Source: Lutjanus erythropterus
Lineage: Eukaryota; Chordata; Actinopteri; Lutjaniformes; Lutjanidae
Direction of reading: 5' to 3'
Assembly (NCBI GenBank): GCA_020091685.1
Contig: CM034599.1
Location: 57,531 to 121,530, forward strand
Length of the DNA stretch: 64,000 nucleotides
Both the position numbers and the translations under genes were made by a program. Below the pieces are notes generated by a model that was given only the letters and a program-made list of their open reading frames with translations, searched no databases and was not told where the DNA came from. Below are positions 10,438 through 20,463 of the stretch, piece by piece. Positions within the stretch are counted from its first letter, which is position 1. Every line of letters begins with the position of its first letter.

Positions 10438-13400
10438 ATCACTCAGACCACAGCGTCTTCTAAGAACACTGTTCAGAGGAACGTTCTTCATGGTCATCAG
10501 GTGGGTACTGCACAGCGGTTTGAGAGGAACTTTACAGAACATCAGTATTTACCGATGCTGGTGAAGCGTTTCTGGACGGCGTAGACGCTGCGACCCATCT
10601 TCTCTGAGATTGTCCTCCAGTCGTTACCATGGAGATTCTGTAACTTCACCAGAGACTTCATCTCGTCCTCAGAGAACCTGACAGGGAACATACAGAACAT
10701 GACCGTACAGACAGGGTTCAATATCTAGAACACTGAGACACAGACAGGGTTCTACAGCAAGAACGTGAAGACACGGGGTTCCTGTCTAAGAACTGACACA
10801 GGTTGAAGTGAACTTTAACCTCTGACCTTCCCATGTGGTTCCTCTCATCGAAAATCTTCTTGGCTCTGGTGAGAACCTGTTGACACCTCCGAGGGATCCC
10901 CTCAGCTGGAGAGACAGACAGAGAGACAGTGAGACAGAGACAGATGAAGACAGACAGACAGACAGAGAGACAGTGAGACAGAGACAGACGCAGTGAGACA
11001 GAAAGATGAAGACAGACAGAGAGAGACACAGTGAGACAGAGACAGATGGAGACAGACAGAGAGAGACACAGTGAGACAGACAGATGAAGACAGACAGAGA
11101 GAGACACAGTGAGACAGAGACAGATGGAGACAGACAGACAGACAGAGAGACAGTGAGACAGAGACAGATGGAGACAGACAGAGAGAGACACAGTGAGACA
11201 GAGACAGATGAAGACAGACAGAGAGAGACACAGTGAGACAGAGACAGATGGAGACAGACAGATGGAGACAGACACAGTGAGACAGAGACAGATGGAGACA
11301 GACAGAGAGAGACACAGTGAGACAGACAGATGGAGACAGACAGAGAGAGACACAGTGAGACAGAGACAGATGGAGACAGACAGAGAGAGACACAGTGAGA
11401 CAGACAGATGGAGACAGACACAGTGAGACAGAGACAGATGGAGACAGACAGAGAGAGACACAGTGAGACAGACAGATGGAGACAGACACAGTGAGACACA
11501 GTGAGACAGAGACAGATGGAGACAGACAGAGAGAGACACAGTGAGACAGACAGATGGAGACAGACACAGTGAGACACAGTGAGACAGACAGATGGAGACA
11601 GAGAAAAGGATGAGAACCATCACACTTGATGCTGAATGATGACGATGTTAATGATGTTAATAATGATATTGACCACAGTATTGATGATAATGAAAACAAT
11701 CATGACAATAACAATATTATTGATGATGATGATGATGATGATGATGATAACGGTGCTGACACCGAGAATGATTAGAATAACGACAATGATGATGATGTTA
11801 ACGATGAAGATAATCACGGTGATGGATGACGTGTTACCTACCGATCTTTTCCATGAAGTGATGCTGCACTCTCAGCTTCCTGATTTCAGCCTCCTGCGCT
11901 TTGTACCTCTGAGGAAACAGAAGCTGATTGGCCGAGCTGATGCCAGTCAGAGCCAGGAAGTCAGCAACGTTCTTCCTGATTAGTTCATTTTCATCCTGAG
12001 AGCACCGCCCCTGACGGACAGGGACACCTGCGGGACGACCAGATTACTACACTATTCTTTACAATATTACCTTGTTGTTTACAGTATTAGTACCTTGTTG
12101 TTTACAGTATTAGTACCTTGTTTGAAGTTATAAGTACCTTGTTGTTTGAAGTACTTGAAGCGATGCAGGTCGTATCTCAGCAGTTTTGTGATCTGATCAG
12201 CTGATTTCTTCTTCACATCTGGAACAAACTCCTGAAGCTCGTCCAACATCAACTGGTCCACCCTGACAACACAAATATACTGTTATATATATACTTATCA
12301 ATATACTGCGCTCTGATTGGACCAGAGGAATACTGCGCTCTGATTGGACCAGATATTGTTATGCAAAATGTTTGTCTGACTATATTGGACTGTAGCTCAT
12401 TAAAATAATAAAGACAAACTCACTGTTGTTCTTCCGTAGCTTTTCTTTTCCTCTTCTCCCTTCCTCTTCCTGTCATTGTCTTCTTCTTCTCTCTCACCTT
12501 CTCCTCTTTCCTGCTCTTCTTCTTCTTCTTCTCTTTCTGTGATGTCATCACCACAGTCCCATTTTTCTTCTTCTTGATTTTCTCTTTCTTCTCCATCCCA
12601 GTGTTGCTGGTTTCTATTGAAACCAACAGGTCTGTTTCTTTGTTGTTGTCTGTTGTTACCATGACTACACTCACCTCATTCAGACCATTTTTGTGTTTTT
12701 TCTTCTTCTTTTCTGTCTCACTTGTCTCTACAGAAAACTCTGTTTCCCCCTCCTCCTCCTTTCTCTTCTTCTTCTTGGTGTTGGTGGATTCCATGGAAAC
12801 CAAGGACTCTGTTGTACTGTTGTGGTCGGCTGTTACCATGGTGACACTCTCCTCACTCATCCTGTTTTTGTGTTTTTTCTTCTTCATCTTTTTTTCTGTC
12901 TCACTGGTCTCTACAGTAACCTGTGTTTCCTCCTCCTGCTCCTCCTCCTCGCTCTTCTTCTTCTCCTTCTTCTTCTCTTCCTGACTCCTTGTGTCTCCAT
13001 CAGCAGGAGGAGGAGGACTGACCTCCTCTTCCTCCTTCATGTGCTGCTTCTTCTTCTTCTTCTTCTTTTTCTTCTTCATCTCTGCTCTCTCAGGTGTGTT
13101 GATGTCAACAGGTGGAGGGCCCTCCTCCTCCTCCTCCATGCTGTCTGACCTCCTCTTCTTCTTCTTCTCCTTCTTCTTCTCTTCCTGACTCCTTTTGTCT
13201 CCATCAGCAGGAGGAGGACTGACCTCCTCTTCCTCCTTCATGTGCTTCTTCTTCTTCTTCTTTTTCTTCTTCATCTCTGCTCTCTCAGGTGTGTTGATGT
13301 CAACAGGTGGAGGGCGCTCCCCCTCCTCCTCCTCCTCCATGCTGTCTGACCTCCTCTTCTTCTTCTTGTGAGGGGAGGGACTCTGCAGGAGGGAGTCAGT

Positions 13401-13461
13401 AGGTCTCATGATATCAGGAGGAGGTGCAGAGTCGATGCTGCTGATCAGTTTGTTGTTGAAG
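8325..13461 (-). CDS. ttf1: Transcription termination factor 1 (RNA polymerase I terminator-binding Myb protein)
   Basis: Ten coding exons on the minus strand join in phase: 13461-12424 (ATG at 13409), 12262-12138, 12027-11842, 10905-10827, 10677-10553, 10035-9840, 9654-9562, 9426-9361, 9047-8962 and 8512-8325. They total 709 residues (human 905). TTF1 binds terminator elements in rDNA, stops Pol I and remodels chromatin in the nucleolus. The first 330 residues are a low-complexity Lys/Glu region with internal repeats. The conserved part follows: [42 protein letters not shown] (across a splice), a Myb/SANT repeat with [16 protein letters not shown] (about 460-500), a second Myb unit with [15 protein letters not shown] (about 505-567), then INLINTLYNMHV, a segment ending in NWTRLSY, and [10 protein letters not shown]. 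The start is the first ATG of the second exon. A noncoding exon ends at 14266. Confidence 0.93.
8858..8951. repeat. 32-base tandem repeat, 3 copies
   Basis: A unit beginning GATCAAGTATTCTAGTATGA repeats at 8858, 8890 and 8922 inside the last ttf1 intron. It ends about ten bases from the donor of the penultimate exon. Confidence 0.9.
9496..9553. repeat. 15-base tandem repeat, 4 copies
   Basis: CATGTCCAGGTGAGT repeats at 9496, 9511, 9526 and 9541 in a ttf1 intron, immediately downstream (on the minus strand) of the donor of exon 9654-9562. Confidence 0.9.
10208..10437. repeat. CTGT tetranucleotide microsatellite (with CCGT/CTCT variants)
   Basis: About 230 bases of TCTG/TCTC repeats lie in the ttf1 intron between exons 10677-10553 and 10035-9840. 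Both strands have spurious open frames here because the repeat lacks stops. Confidence 0.95.
10908..11606. repeat. GACA-type microsatellite, about 700 bases
   Basis: GACAGA/GACACAGTGA repeats begin three bases from the acceptor of ttf1 exon 10905-10827. On the minus (transcribed) strand they form a long pyrimidine-rich TCTG tract just before that acceptor. The + strand repeat is complementary to the CTGT array at 10.2 kb. Confidence 0.95.
11636..11818. repeat. Imperfect GAT/AAT microsatellite
   Basis: ATGATGATG-type repeats mixed with AAT follow the GACA array in the same ttf1 intron. Open frames through it are artefacts. Confidence 0.85.
12950..13355 (-). repeat. ttf1: In-frame tandem duplication in the ttf1 N-terminal coding exon
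   Basis: Two adjacent coding units of about 67 codons run 13355-13155 and 13154-about 12950. Each reads [12 protein letters not shown], then a Pro-Val segment [13 protein letters not shown], a run of 9-10 Lys, [12 protein letters not shown], and [16 protein letters not shown]. The copies differ by few substitutions and small in-frame indels, so the duplication looks recent and compatible with coding. Confidence 0.85.
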
Positions 13462-13493
13462 CTGAAAGAGAAGAAACAGATCAGGTGAGTCAA

Positions 13494-14265
13494 CTAGTAA
13501 ACTATTATTACTACAACATAATCAACTAATTGATTAGTGGAAAGATTATTGCCAGATCGATCACTCGTTGAAGCACCACCTGATTGCACATAGTTTTGCT
13601 GTCCTGATCATAACACATGTTAAATACTTTATAAATGATAAATAAATGCAGAGTTATCAGTGTTATTATTTCCTCTGATCTGAGACAGAATTAAAACATT
13701 TAGATTAAATAAACATGTTCTTGTTTTTTCTTCTCATCAGTAAAACAAAACATACATTTTAATCCACAATCCTTTATTTATTTGGTGACCCAAATAAAAT
13801 CTCCTGTGACCCACCTGTGGGTCACGATCCAGTGTTTGCAAATCAATATGACACCGACAAGTAACTTTTGATAATACAGTAAGAAACATGAAGTTTTAAC
13901 AAACCAGATAAGTGACGATGGTCACGTGTTCTGCCTCTAACAGCTGACGACCCCCCCCCGAACATTACAATAAGTCAGGGGGTTCTTGAGGTTCTTGGGG
14001 TTCTACCTGCCGGTCCTTCAATATGAATCGGTTCTAAATCTGATTCAGTGTTAATCATAGATCCGGGTCTGGTATAAATTACCGGTATTTCAGTCTCCGC
14101 TTGTGTTTACACCAGCAAACAAACAGCCGCTGACTCCAGACTAGAACCCGACCTGAGAACTACAGAGAACCAGTACAGACCAGCTCAGTCTGACTCTGGT
14201 TCTGGTCTGAACTCTGGACTCCAACCGATGTAAACCGGATTAAACCCGTTTTTTTCTGGACTCAC
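13494..14265 (-). other. ttf1 intron 1
   Basis: Noncoding sequence between the 5' UTR exon (donor GTGAG at 14265-14261 on the minus strand) and the first coding exon. It holds a copy near 13.74-13.86 kb of the dispersed repeat with the hairpin GTGACCCACCTGTGGGTCAC, also present near 6.0 and 46.2 kb. Confidence 0.6.
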
Positions 14266-14345
14266 CGTCTCTCCGCTGCTGTACACGCGACCCACACGAC
14301 GGTGCAGATCCTTACTTCCTGTTCTCTATCAGCGCATGCGCAGGA
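14266..14345 (-). promoter_or_regulatory. ttf1 promoter and noncoding first exon
   Basis: On the minus strand a plausible 5' UTR exon ends at 14266 before a GTGAG donor. Just upstream lies GCGCATGCGCA (14332-14342), a perfect-looking NRF1 palindrome, and AGGAAGT (an ETS-type site) near 14314-14320. Such NRF1/ETS pairs are typical of TATA-less housekeeping promoters. The transcription start is not determined. Confidence 0.6.
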
Positions 14346-14525
14346 CGCCTCGGAGAGCGGGCGGTGAAGACAGAGGTCTCACTCTGTCTCAGATTCAAGA
14401 TCCCCAACACAGATCAAAGTTGAGGTGTTTCAAACAGAGGAGGTTCACGTGACTGACTGCCACAAAATCAAATCAGATCGATCAAAAACAATTTAAAGAA
14501 GCTGATCAGATCTGTTAACACTGGA

Positions 14526-15275
14526 GGCCTCAGTTATTGATCTATTGATCAGTGTCTCCTCCTCCTGTTCTGATGTGAGGATGATGAAGATCTCCAGTTC
14601 ATAAAACTCCTGGAGCTTCAGCAGAAAACTGAACTGCAGACAAATCCAGACCAACTGAAGTGAACGGTGACCAGTTTGAAAATGTCTCCATGCTGCTCAT
14701 GTGATCCAAGTCTCCGTACGACACGACATTAAAATTTGACCCTAAAAGACGCCATGTTTTCAGTCTAAATATCAGCTGTAGCCTCTCAGACCTGATCCTC
14801 GTCCACACGCCTGAAGCGGGTCACAGACTCTCGACCAAACGACGCGACATGAGATACACGAGATCTCGATACCTTCACACCTGTTTACATGCTGCCTGGA
14901 AGAGACTCGGACGACAGAGAGACGTCTGCTCTGTGACTTCACAAACTTTCAATAAAGAAGAAAACGTCCGAGGACTTCGACACAGAAGAGGAACATCATT
15001 TCTTTGCTGCAGCTGCGTCGTTTGGTCGAGAGTCTGTGACCCGCTTCAGGCGTGTGGACGAGGATCAGGTCTGAGAGGATACAGCTGATATTTAGACTAA
15101 AAACATGGTGTGAATGACGTCTTTTAGGGTCACATTTTAGTGTTGCGGGTAACGGACACTTTGATTACATCACACGAGCAGCATGGAGACGTTCTGTGTT
15201 TTGTTTTGTTTTATGAACTGGAGATCTTCATCATCCTCACATCAGAACAGGAGGAGGAGACACTGAGGGAAAGTT
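14526..15275. mobile_element. Large palindromic (foldback/MITE-type) element
   Basis: The left arm, about 14551-14845, and the right arm, about 15015-15266, are reverse complements. For example GTGTCTCCTCCTCCTGTTCT on the left matches the reverse complement of AGAACAGGAGGAGGAGACAC on the right, and ACTCTCGACCAAACGACGC matches GCGTCGTTTGGTCGAGAGT. The arms differ in length by about 40 bases because of indels. The roughly 170-base centre has no coding capacity. A single end of the same family (GGAGGAGATACTGAGGGAAA) occurs at 48.01 kb. Confidence 0.85.
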
Positions 15276-16355
15276 CAGTTTTTATCGCTTTAATGCAACT
15301 TTGAAAATAAATCTTATTCCAAATCACTTTTCAATAACGCTGGAGAACTGAAATTTCTTCACTATTGATAAAGGACACATCATTTTCAGAATTTAACAAA
15401 CAAATGCTGTTAAATTGAAATGTTTTACATACATAACTTTTTCCCTCACTGTACTCTGGAATAATAGATTTTAAATCATCAGGTGTTGAGAATGTTGAAT
15501 ACTCGCTCAGCCAATCACATCTGGTCTCATGGCTCTGAAACAGCTGAGCTAATCACAATAAAACACAATAACAAGTCATGTGGTTCAGTCTGGTTGATTC
15601 AGGGCTGCACAGGTAAAGTCAAAAGACAACAGAAGAAGAGTCGGCCTCACCTTTTGGCTACTAAAAGAATAATTAGTCAAACTGGAAAATTCTAAGATTT
15701 TCTTTAGTTGAATCAGATTTGGACATCCTGTATGAATATTCAATGATTTGTCTTATTTTGTTTCCTGTTTGAGCCTACATCAATGTTTTTAATGTTTTTG
15801 ATCATCTATGATGTAAAAGCATCAGATTTTTTCTCAGTCAGGGAAATTCAAAGTGCTCGTCCTGTGATGAAATCAGCGCAGCGCCTCTCCAGATGTTCAG
15901 TTCGCTCTGCGCTCCTTCACACCATGAATTAATGATTCATTTGGACCAAACCAGAGTTGATGATTGTTGGGACACTGGAAAGACGAACCAAGATGTTTTT
16001 GTTAACTACAGTTCTCCAGTACTGTCTAGTTTTTATCTAGTTTTTATCTAGTTTTGTCTAGTTTTGTCTAGTTTTGTCTAGTTTTGTCTAATACTGTCGA
16101 GTGTTTTCTAGGTTCATGTAGACCCTCAAAATGACAGACTTCTTGCTGCTTTATTTTTCAAAGCCACTAAGTAATTTCATTCTGTGTAGCATCTCATCAT
16201 TTTTTGATCTGGCCACATAAAAATCAAAAAAACAAAACATATGATTGACATATGAATGATTTGACAGTGCAGTCACATTTATAATCATATTAAAATATTA
16301 ATAATACAGCTGTTAATGACAAGTTCAACATGAAGAAAACATCTTTGTGACTAAC

Positions 16356-16357
<2 letters not shown>

Positions 16358-16415
<58 letters not shown>
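16358..16415. repeat. GA dinucleotide microsatellite
   Basis: An uninterrupted AG/GA run of about 58 bases. Confidence 0.98.
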
Positions 16416-16417
<2 letters not shown>

Positions 16418-16572
16418 TGTGTGAGTCAGATTAGATCATTTAGAGATGATATTTTACAGTGTATACAGCCTCACTGTCAGCTGGTTCAACAGGTGAGTTC
16501 ACCTGCAGGAGGAACATCAAATACCAAAATCAGCACGTTAGAAAAGTCAAACTGTCATGAGCTGGCAGCCAT

Positions 16573-16576
16573 GATA

Positions 16577-16614
<38 letters not shown>

Positions 16615-16699
16615 AATATGAATCTAAAAGGGAGTTTTTCTTCTTCTTCTTCTTCTTCTTCTTCTTCTTCTTCTTCTTCTTCTTCTTCTTCTTCTTCTT
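16573..16699. repeat. GAT and TTC trinucleotide microsatellites beside the gap
   Basis: A GAT run at 16573-16610 is followed by a TTC run at about 16637-16699, about 90 bases before the N run. Such simple repeats commonly break assemblies. Confidence 0.95.
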
Positions 16700-16790
16700 C
16701 ACTGCCTTCAGTAAAGTCAGCCTGTGTGTGCAGTCTGAGTCATAAAATGTCCTACCAACAGACTCCAGTCTGACCACAGGTCTGTGAAAC

Positions 16791-17290
16791 NNNNNNNNNN
16801 NNNNNNNNNNNNNNNNNNNNNNNNNNNNNNNNNNNNNNNNNNNNNNNNNNNNNNNNNNNNNNNNNNNNNNNNNNNNNNNNNNNNNNNNNNNNNNNNNNNN
16901 NNNNNNNNNNNNNNNNNNNNNNNNNNNNNNNNNNNNNNNNNNNNNNNNNNNNNNNNNNNNNNNNNNNNNNNNNNNNNNNNNNNNNNNNNNNNNNNNNNNN
17001 NNNNNNNNNNNNNNNNNNNNNNNNNNNNNNNNNNNNNNNNNNNNNNNNNNNNNNNNNNNNNNNNNNNNNNNNNNNNNNNNNNNNNNNNNNNNNNNNNNNN
17101 NNNNNNNNNNNNNNNNNNNNNNNNNNNNNNNNNNNNNNNNNNNNNNNNNNNNNNNNNNNNNNNNNNNNNNNNNNNNNNNNNNNNNNNNNNNNNNNNNNNN
17201 NNNNNNNNNNNNNNNNNNNNNNNNNNNNNNNNNNNNNNNNNNNNNNNNNNNNNNNNNNNNNNNNNNNNNNNNNNNNNNNNNNNNNNNNNN
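16791..17290. other. Assembly gap (500 N)
   Basis: Exactly 500 N, a conventional placeholder length, so the true size is unknown. Confidence 0.99.
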
Positions 17291-17874
17291 CATTTTGCTT
17301 TTGTTGTCCCTTGAGGGGCCGAGCTGTCAACTACAGGAAGGATTCATGACTTCATTCAAGCAAAAACAAAATGGAAAATAAAATGATAAAAATAAGTAAA
17401 AGACATTTAAAATATAAAGAATACATAAATATATGGTGTAATAAATGAAAATTGTTGTTTTAAATATATTTCTATATTTCTACTGTTTTATTTATTTTTC
17501 ATTTCTCTTTATGCACACATTTTCAAACACTCATTTATTCTTTAATTCAATTCTTTGTCCACATTTTCTAATTTATTTATTGTCAGTTTTCCTTGTTTAT
17601 TCTTCGTATTCCTTATGCCTCATTTATTCCTCTTTATATTTCAGTTTGTAAACTTATTCCTTATTTCTCTTCATATTTCCTCATGTTCTAATTTACTCAT
17701 TTATTCTTTCTGATTTATTTAACCTTTATTTCACTCATGTATTCCTCTTTGTATTTTACTTTTAAACTTATTTATTCTTTTACATATTTATCTTTAGACT
17801 GGCATATTTTGACTTTACTTATCAATCCTTTTATTTATTCATTTTTATATTTCCATATTTATTCTTTTTACGGA

Positions 17875-18020
17875 CGTTCCTGCGCCTTCCGGTAGTTGAC
17901 TGAAATATCGCGAGAGTTTCCGGGACGCGCACAACAAATTGCCGCCATGTTAGTTTGTCTGTTGCTGTGAGCTCGTTGGTGGTCTGTTGTTTAAGAAAAT
18001 CAGTAACCATTGATTTAAAG
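17875..18020 (+). promoter_or_regulatory. Probable shld3 promoter and noncoding first exon
   Basis: The region switches from AT-rich to CpG-containing sequence. It carries CCTTCCGG (ETS-type), ATCGCGAGAG (close to the TCTCGCGAGA element of TATA-less promoters) and GCCGCCATGTT (YY1-like, often just downstream of a start site). A donor-like AAAG|GTCGGT lies near 18018. The next coding exon on this strand is shld3 at 20464. Assignment to shld3 is inference. Confidence 0.5.
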
Positions 18021-18519
18021 GTCGGTATTTCATGTTATTGGGCTGTAAAGGCCAGTTATGTGTTAAACATTGCTGTTTGTCGCATCTTTAACGGCTCCGC
18101 TTGGTTTTTCTAGTTAATTAGCTGTGTTTGGCTAACGACAACTAGCCGCTAGCATGACGAGCTAAAAACATTAGCATTGGCTACCGGTGTTTTATCCCTT
18201 CTGGTTTTCAACAGCGATGCTCTAACGCAGACTCAGCCAAGATGTTCTGAAGTTGTATTGTGATTGTGTTTTACTTTGACCACGAGAGGCGCTGCTTCAT
18301 TGTTGTCTGTTGATTCGTTGTTGCAGAATGTTTGGAAATACCGAGAAAGAAGTTCAGTAAACTCACGTAACAATTTAAATACTAATCTGCGTGATGGAGT
18401 TTGATTTTTAAAATTTTACAAAACTTGGGACAGAATCATTCGTGCTTGGCTCATTTGTGTAAATACGATATTGACGAGCCCTTAAAGACGAATAAAGCGG
18501 TCTGAACCGGTGCGTCTGT

Positions 18520-18605
18520 ATTTTCATTCATTCATTCAACCTTTATTTATACTCGGGGATACATTGAGGTAGAGACCTCATTTACAATGTAGCCGAGTAC
18601 ATATA
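18520..18605. repeat. Short interspersed repeat fragment (CCTTTATTTA...CATTGAG type)
   Basis: The stretch with CATTCATTCATTCAACCTTT and an ACATTGAGGTAGAGACCTC segment resembles a teleost interspersed repeat tail I know from many fish introns. The class is uncertain. Confidence 0.4.
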
Positions 18606-19249
18606 TTTTACTCTACAATATACACAGATGTTGGAGAATGACTGTAAGTCAACAAGTCCATGTCTTCAGTACTATGTTGTGTGTAACATCTTCTCGTTTA
18701 TCTTGTACTCTTCCCGTGGCTCTGTGTCGCAGTTATTTCGTGTATTCGCTGTTTAAACGTATTTCATTAGATGTAGTGTTGTATTTGGCCGCAGCCTCTA
18801 GAAAACGCCGGTAATGAACTCGTTCGGGTTAGATTGTAAGAGAAAGTACGGGGAACCTGAGGGTTGTCTTACATGAGCTGCTCGACCAAACCTCAAACCT
18901 CAGTCAGACATAATGGATCCTGCTATCAGCTCGCTTTGTTAACCCTTTGTTGACTGTGTGTGACACAGACTCTGAACATAACCTGCTGCCGACCAGGTTA
19001 TGAGTTTAGCATCAGTTACCATGGTGATCTAGCAGGTTAACAGAGAGCTACCTTGGCGACACTGAAAATCCTGGCTTTAGACTCAACATAGCTGGCTAAC
19101 CCATTAATCTTGCTTCGTAGTTTCACCCCTCAGTTGTTTCAGATCACCCAGAACATCATGTTACCTGGATGCTGACTAGTTAATCAATACATGTTTACGA
19201 CAGACTGATCCAGTGGCTTTGAGACATTATTTTGCTCTGGTGAGATTGA

Positions 19250-19579
19250 CGGTGGTGCAGTGGTCAGCACTGCTGCCTCACACCAACAAGGTCCTGAGTT
19301 CAATCCCCCAGTTCTCCCTGTGTCTGCATGGGTTCTCTCTGGGTTCTCCGGCTTCCTCCCACAGTCCAAAGACATGCATGCAGGTTAATTGGTGACTCTA
19401 AATTGCCCGTAGGTGTGAGTGTGAGTGTCAGTGGTTGTTTTGGTCTCTGTGTGTCAGTCCTGTGATGAACTGGCGACTTGTCCAGGCTGAAGCCCGCCTC
19501 TCGCCCAATGTCAGCTGGGATAGACTCCACCCCCCGCGACCCATCAGGAATAAGCTTTTACAGAAAATGAATGAATGAA
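19250..19579 (+). mobile_element. tRNA-like SINE with perfect 9-base target duplication
   Basis: The head has pol III box-like sequences: TGGTGCAGTGG (box A-like) and GAGTTCAATCCCC (box B-like). A body common in fish genomes follows (CTCTAAATTGCCCGTAGGTG, GATGAACTGGCGACTTGTCC), then a tail of ATGA repeats. TGAGATTGA flanks both sides (19241-19249 and 19580-19588). It lies in the inferred shld3 first intron. It is not a functional tRNA gene. Confidence 0.75.
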
Positions 19580-20009
19580 TGAGATTGAGCCCAGCACGAT
19601 ATTCTCTAAAACTGGTGTTTTCATACGTGTCTGTTATGTAGTGCTGCTTATACAATAATTTTCGCCGCAGTAGATAAGAGATGCGACATGAAACTCACGA
19701 GTAAATGTCTGGGAATGTGTGACGAATCTGGTGACAGGAGCACACATAGCTGCTGCACACAACACACACACACAACACACACACACACACACCAACGGTA
19801 ACCAGTTAAATTGAAAACCATAAGGGATACAACACTGGTGAGGGGACTTAACAAACTTCCTGAAATTCTGCTACGTATGAAACTCTATTAATCAACAAAA
19901 TCAAAGAAGAATCAACTAAATGGCAAACTGTCAAAATTTAAAATATGTCAACAAATATTCGATCTGATTGACAGAAAGTTACAGGAGCTGATTTCTGTTT
20001 TTATCTCTA

Positions 20010-20360
20010 CGGCTGAGCTGAATGTGGTCATAATAATTATAATGATAATGATAATGCTCTAATTGGTTAATCAGTTTGAATCTTTTATTTTTAAGGAAAT
20101 CATCCAAATTCTCTGATTTCAGTTTCTTAAATGTGAATATTTTCTGGTTTCTTTCCTCTCTGACAGTAAACTTAATATCTTTGAGTTGTGGACAAAACGA
20201 GACGTTTGATGACGTCATCTTGGACTCTGATCAACATTTTTCATCGTTGTCTGATATTTTATGGACCAAACAACTAATTTGAGATTAATTAATAGAGGAA
20301 ATAATTATTAGAGAAAAGAGATCTGTCCAGACATGTGAAGTGTGTATGTTAATTGTTCAG
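20010..20360. mobile_element. Copy of the abundant hAT-like miniature repeat
   Basis: It carries hallmark segments shared with the copies near 24.0, 30.4, 54.6 and 60.8 kb: AAATTCTCTGATTTCAGTTT, TTTTCTGGTTTCTTTCCTCT, TGACAGTAAAC and TTTATGGACCAAACAACTAA. It is noncoding. Confidence 0.65.
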
Positions 20361-20463
20361 CCCTAATCCTGATCGATCTAATCAGTATTGATACCCATAT
20401 ATTGCCCAGGTGTTGATCAGGTGTTGATGTAAACTAACCAGTGTTCTACTTGACTTTCCTCAG

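Larger units (their letters stand above)
15283..17880. other. Intergenic region between ttf1 and shld3 with an assembly gap
   Basis: AT-rich sequence with short repeats: TCTAGTTTTG runs at 16.02-16.09 kb, a GA tract, a GAT tract and a TTC tract, then 500 N. From 17.3 to 17.88 kb it is T-rich with many TTTATT/TTATTC motifs. No gene was recognised. Confidence 0.6.

Noticed and set aside
10188-10584. Long open frames rich in Ser-Val-Cys-Leu or Asp-Arg-Gln-Thr on both strands
   Set aside because: They are translations of the CTGT microsatellite, which lacks stops; the true ttf1 exons flank it.
10718-11700. Open frames of up to 301 codons on the minus strand
   Set aside because: Almost entirely GACA/TCTG repeat; only the short exon 10905-10827 is real.
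12574-13188. Plus-strand Phe/Leu/Ser-rich frames
   Set aside because: Shadows of the Lys/Glu-rich ttf1 coding exon on the minus strand.
16547-17330. Open frames crossing the N run
   Set aside because: Artefacts of undetermined bases.
19250-19330. tRNA gene
   Set aside because: Box A/B-like sequences belong to a SINE head with a long body, ATGA tail and 9-base target duplication; no cloverleaf with anticodon arm could be drawn.
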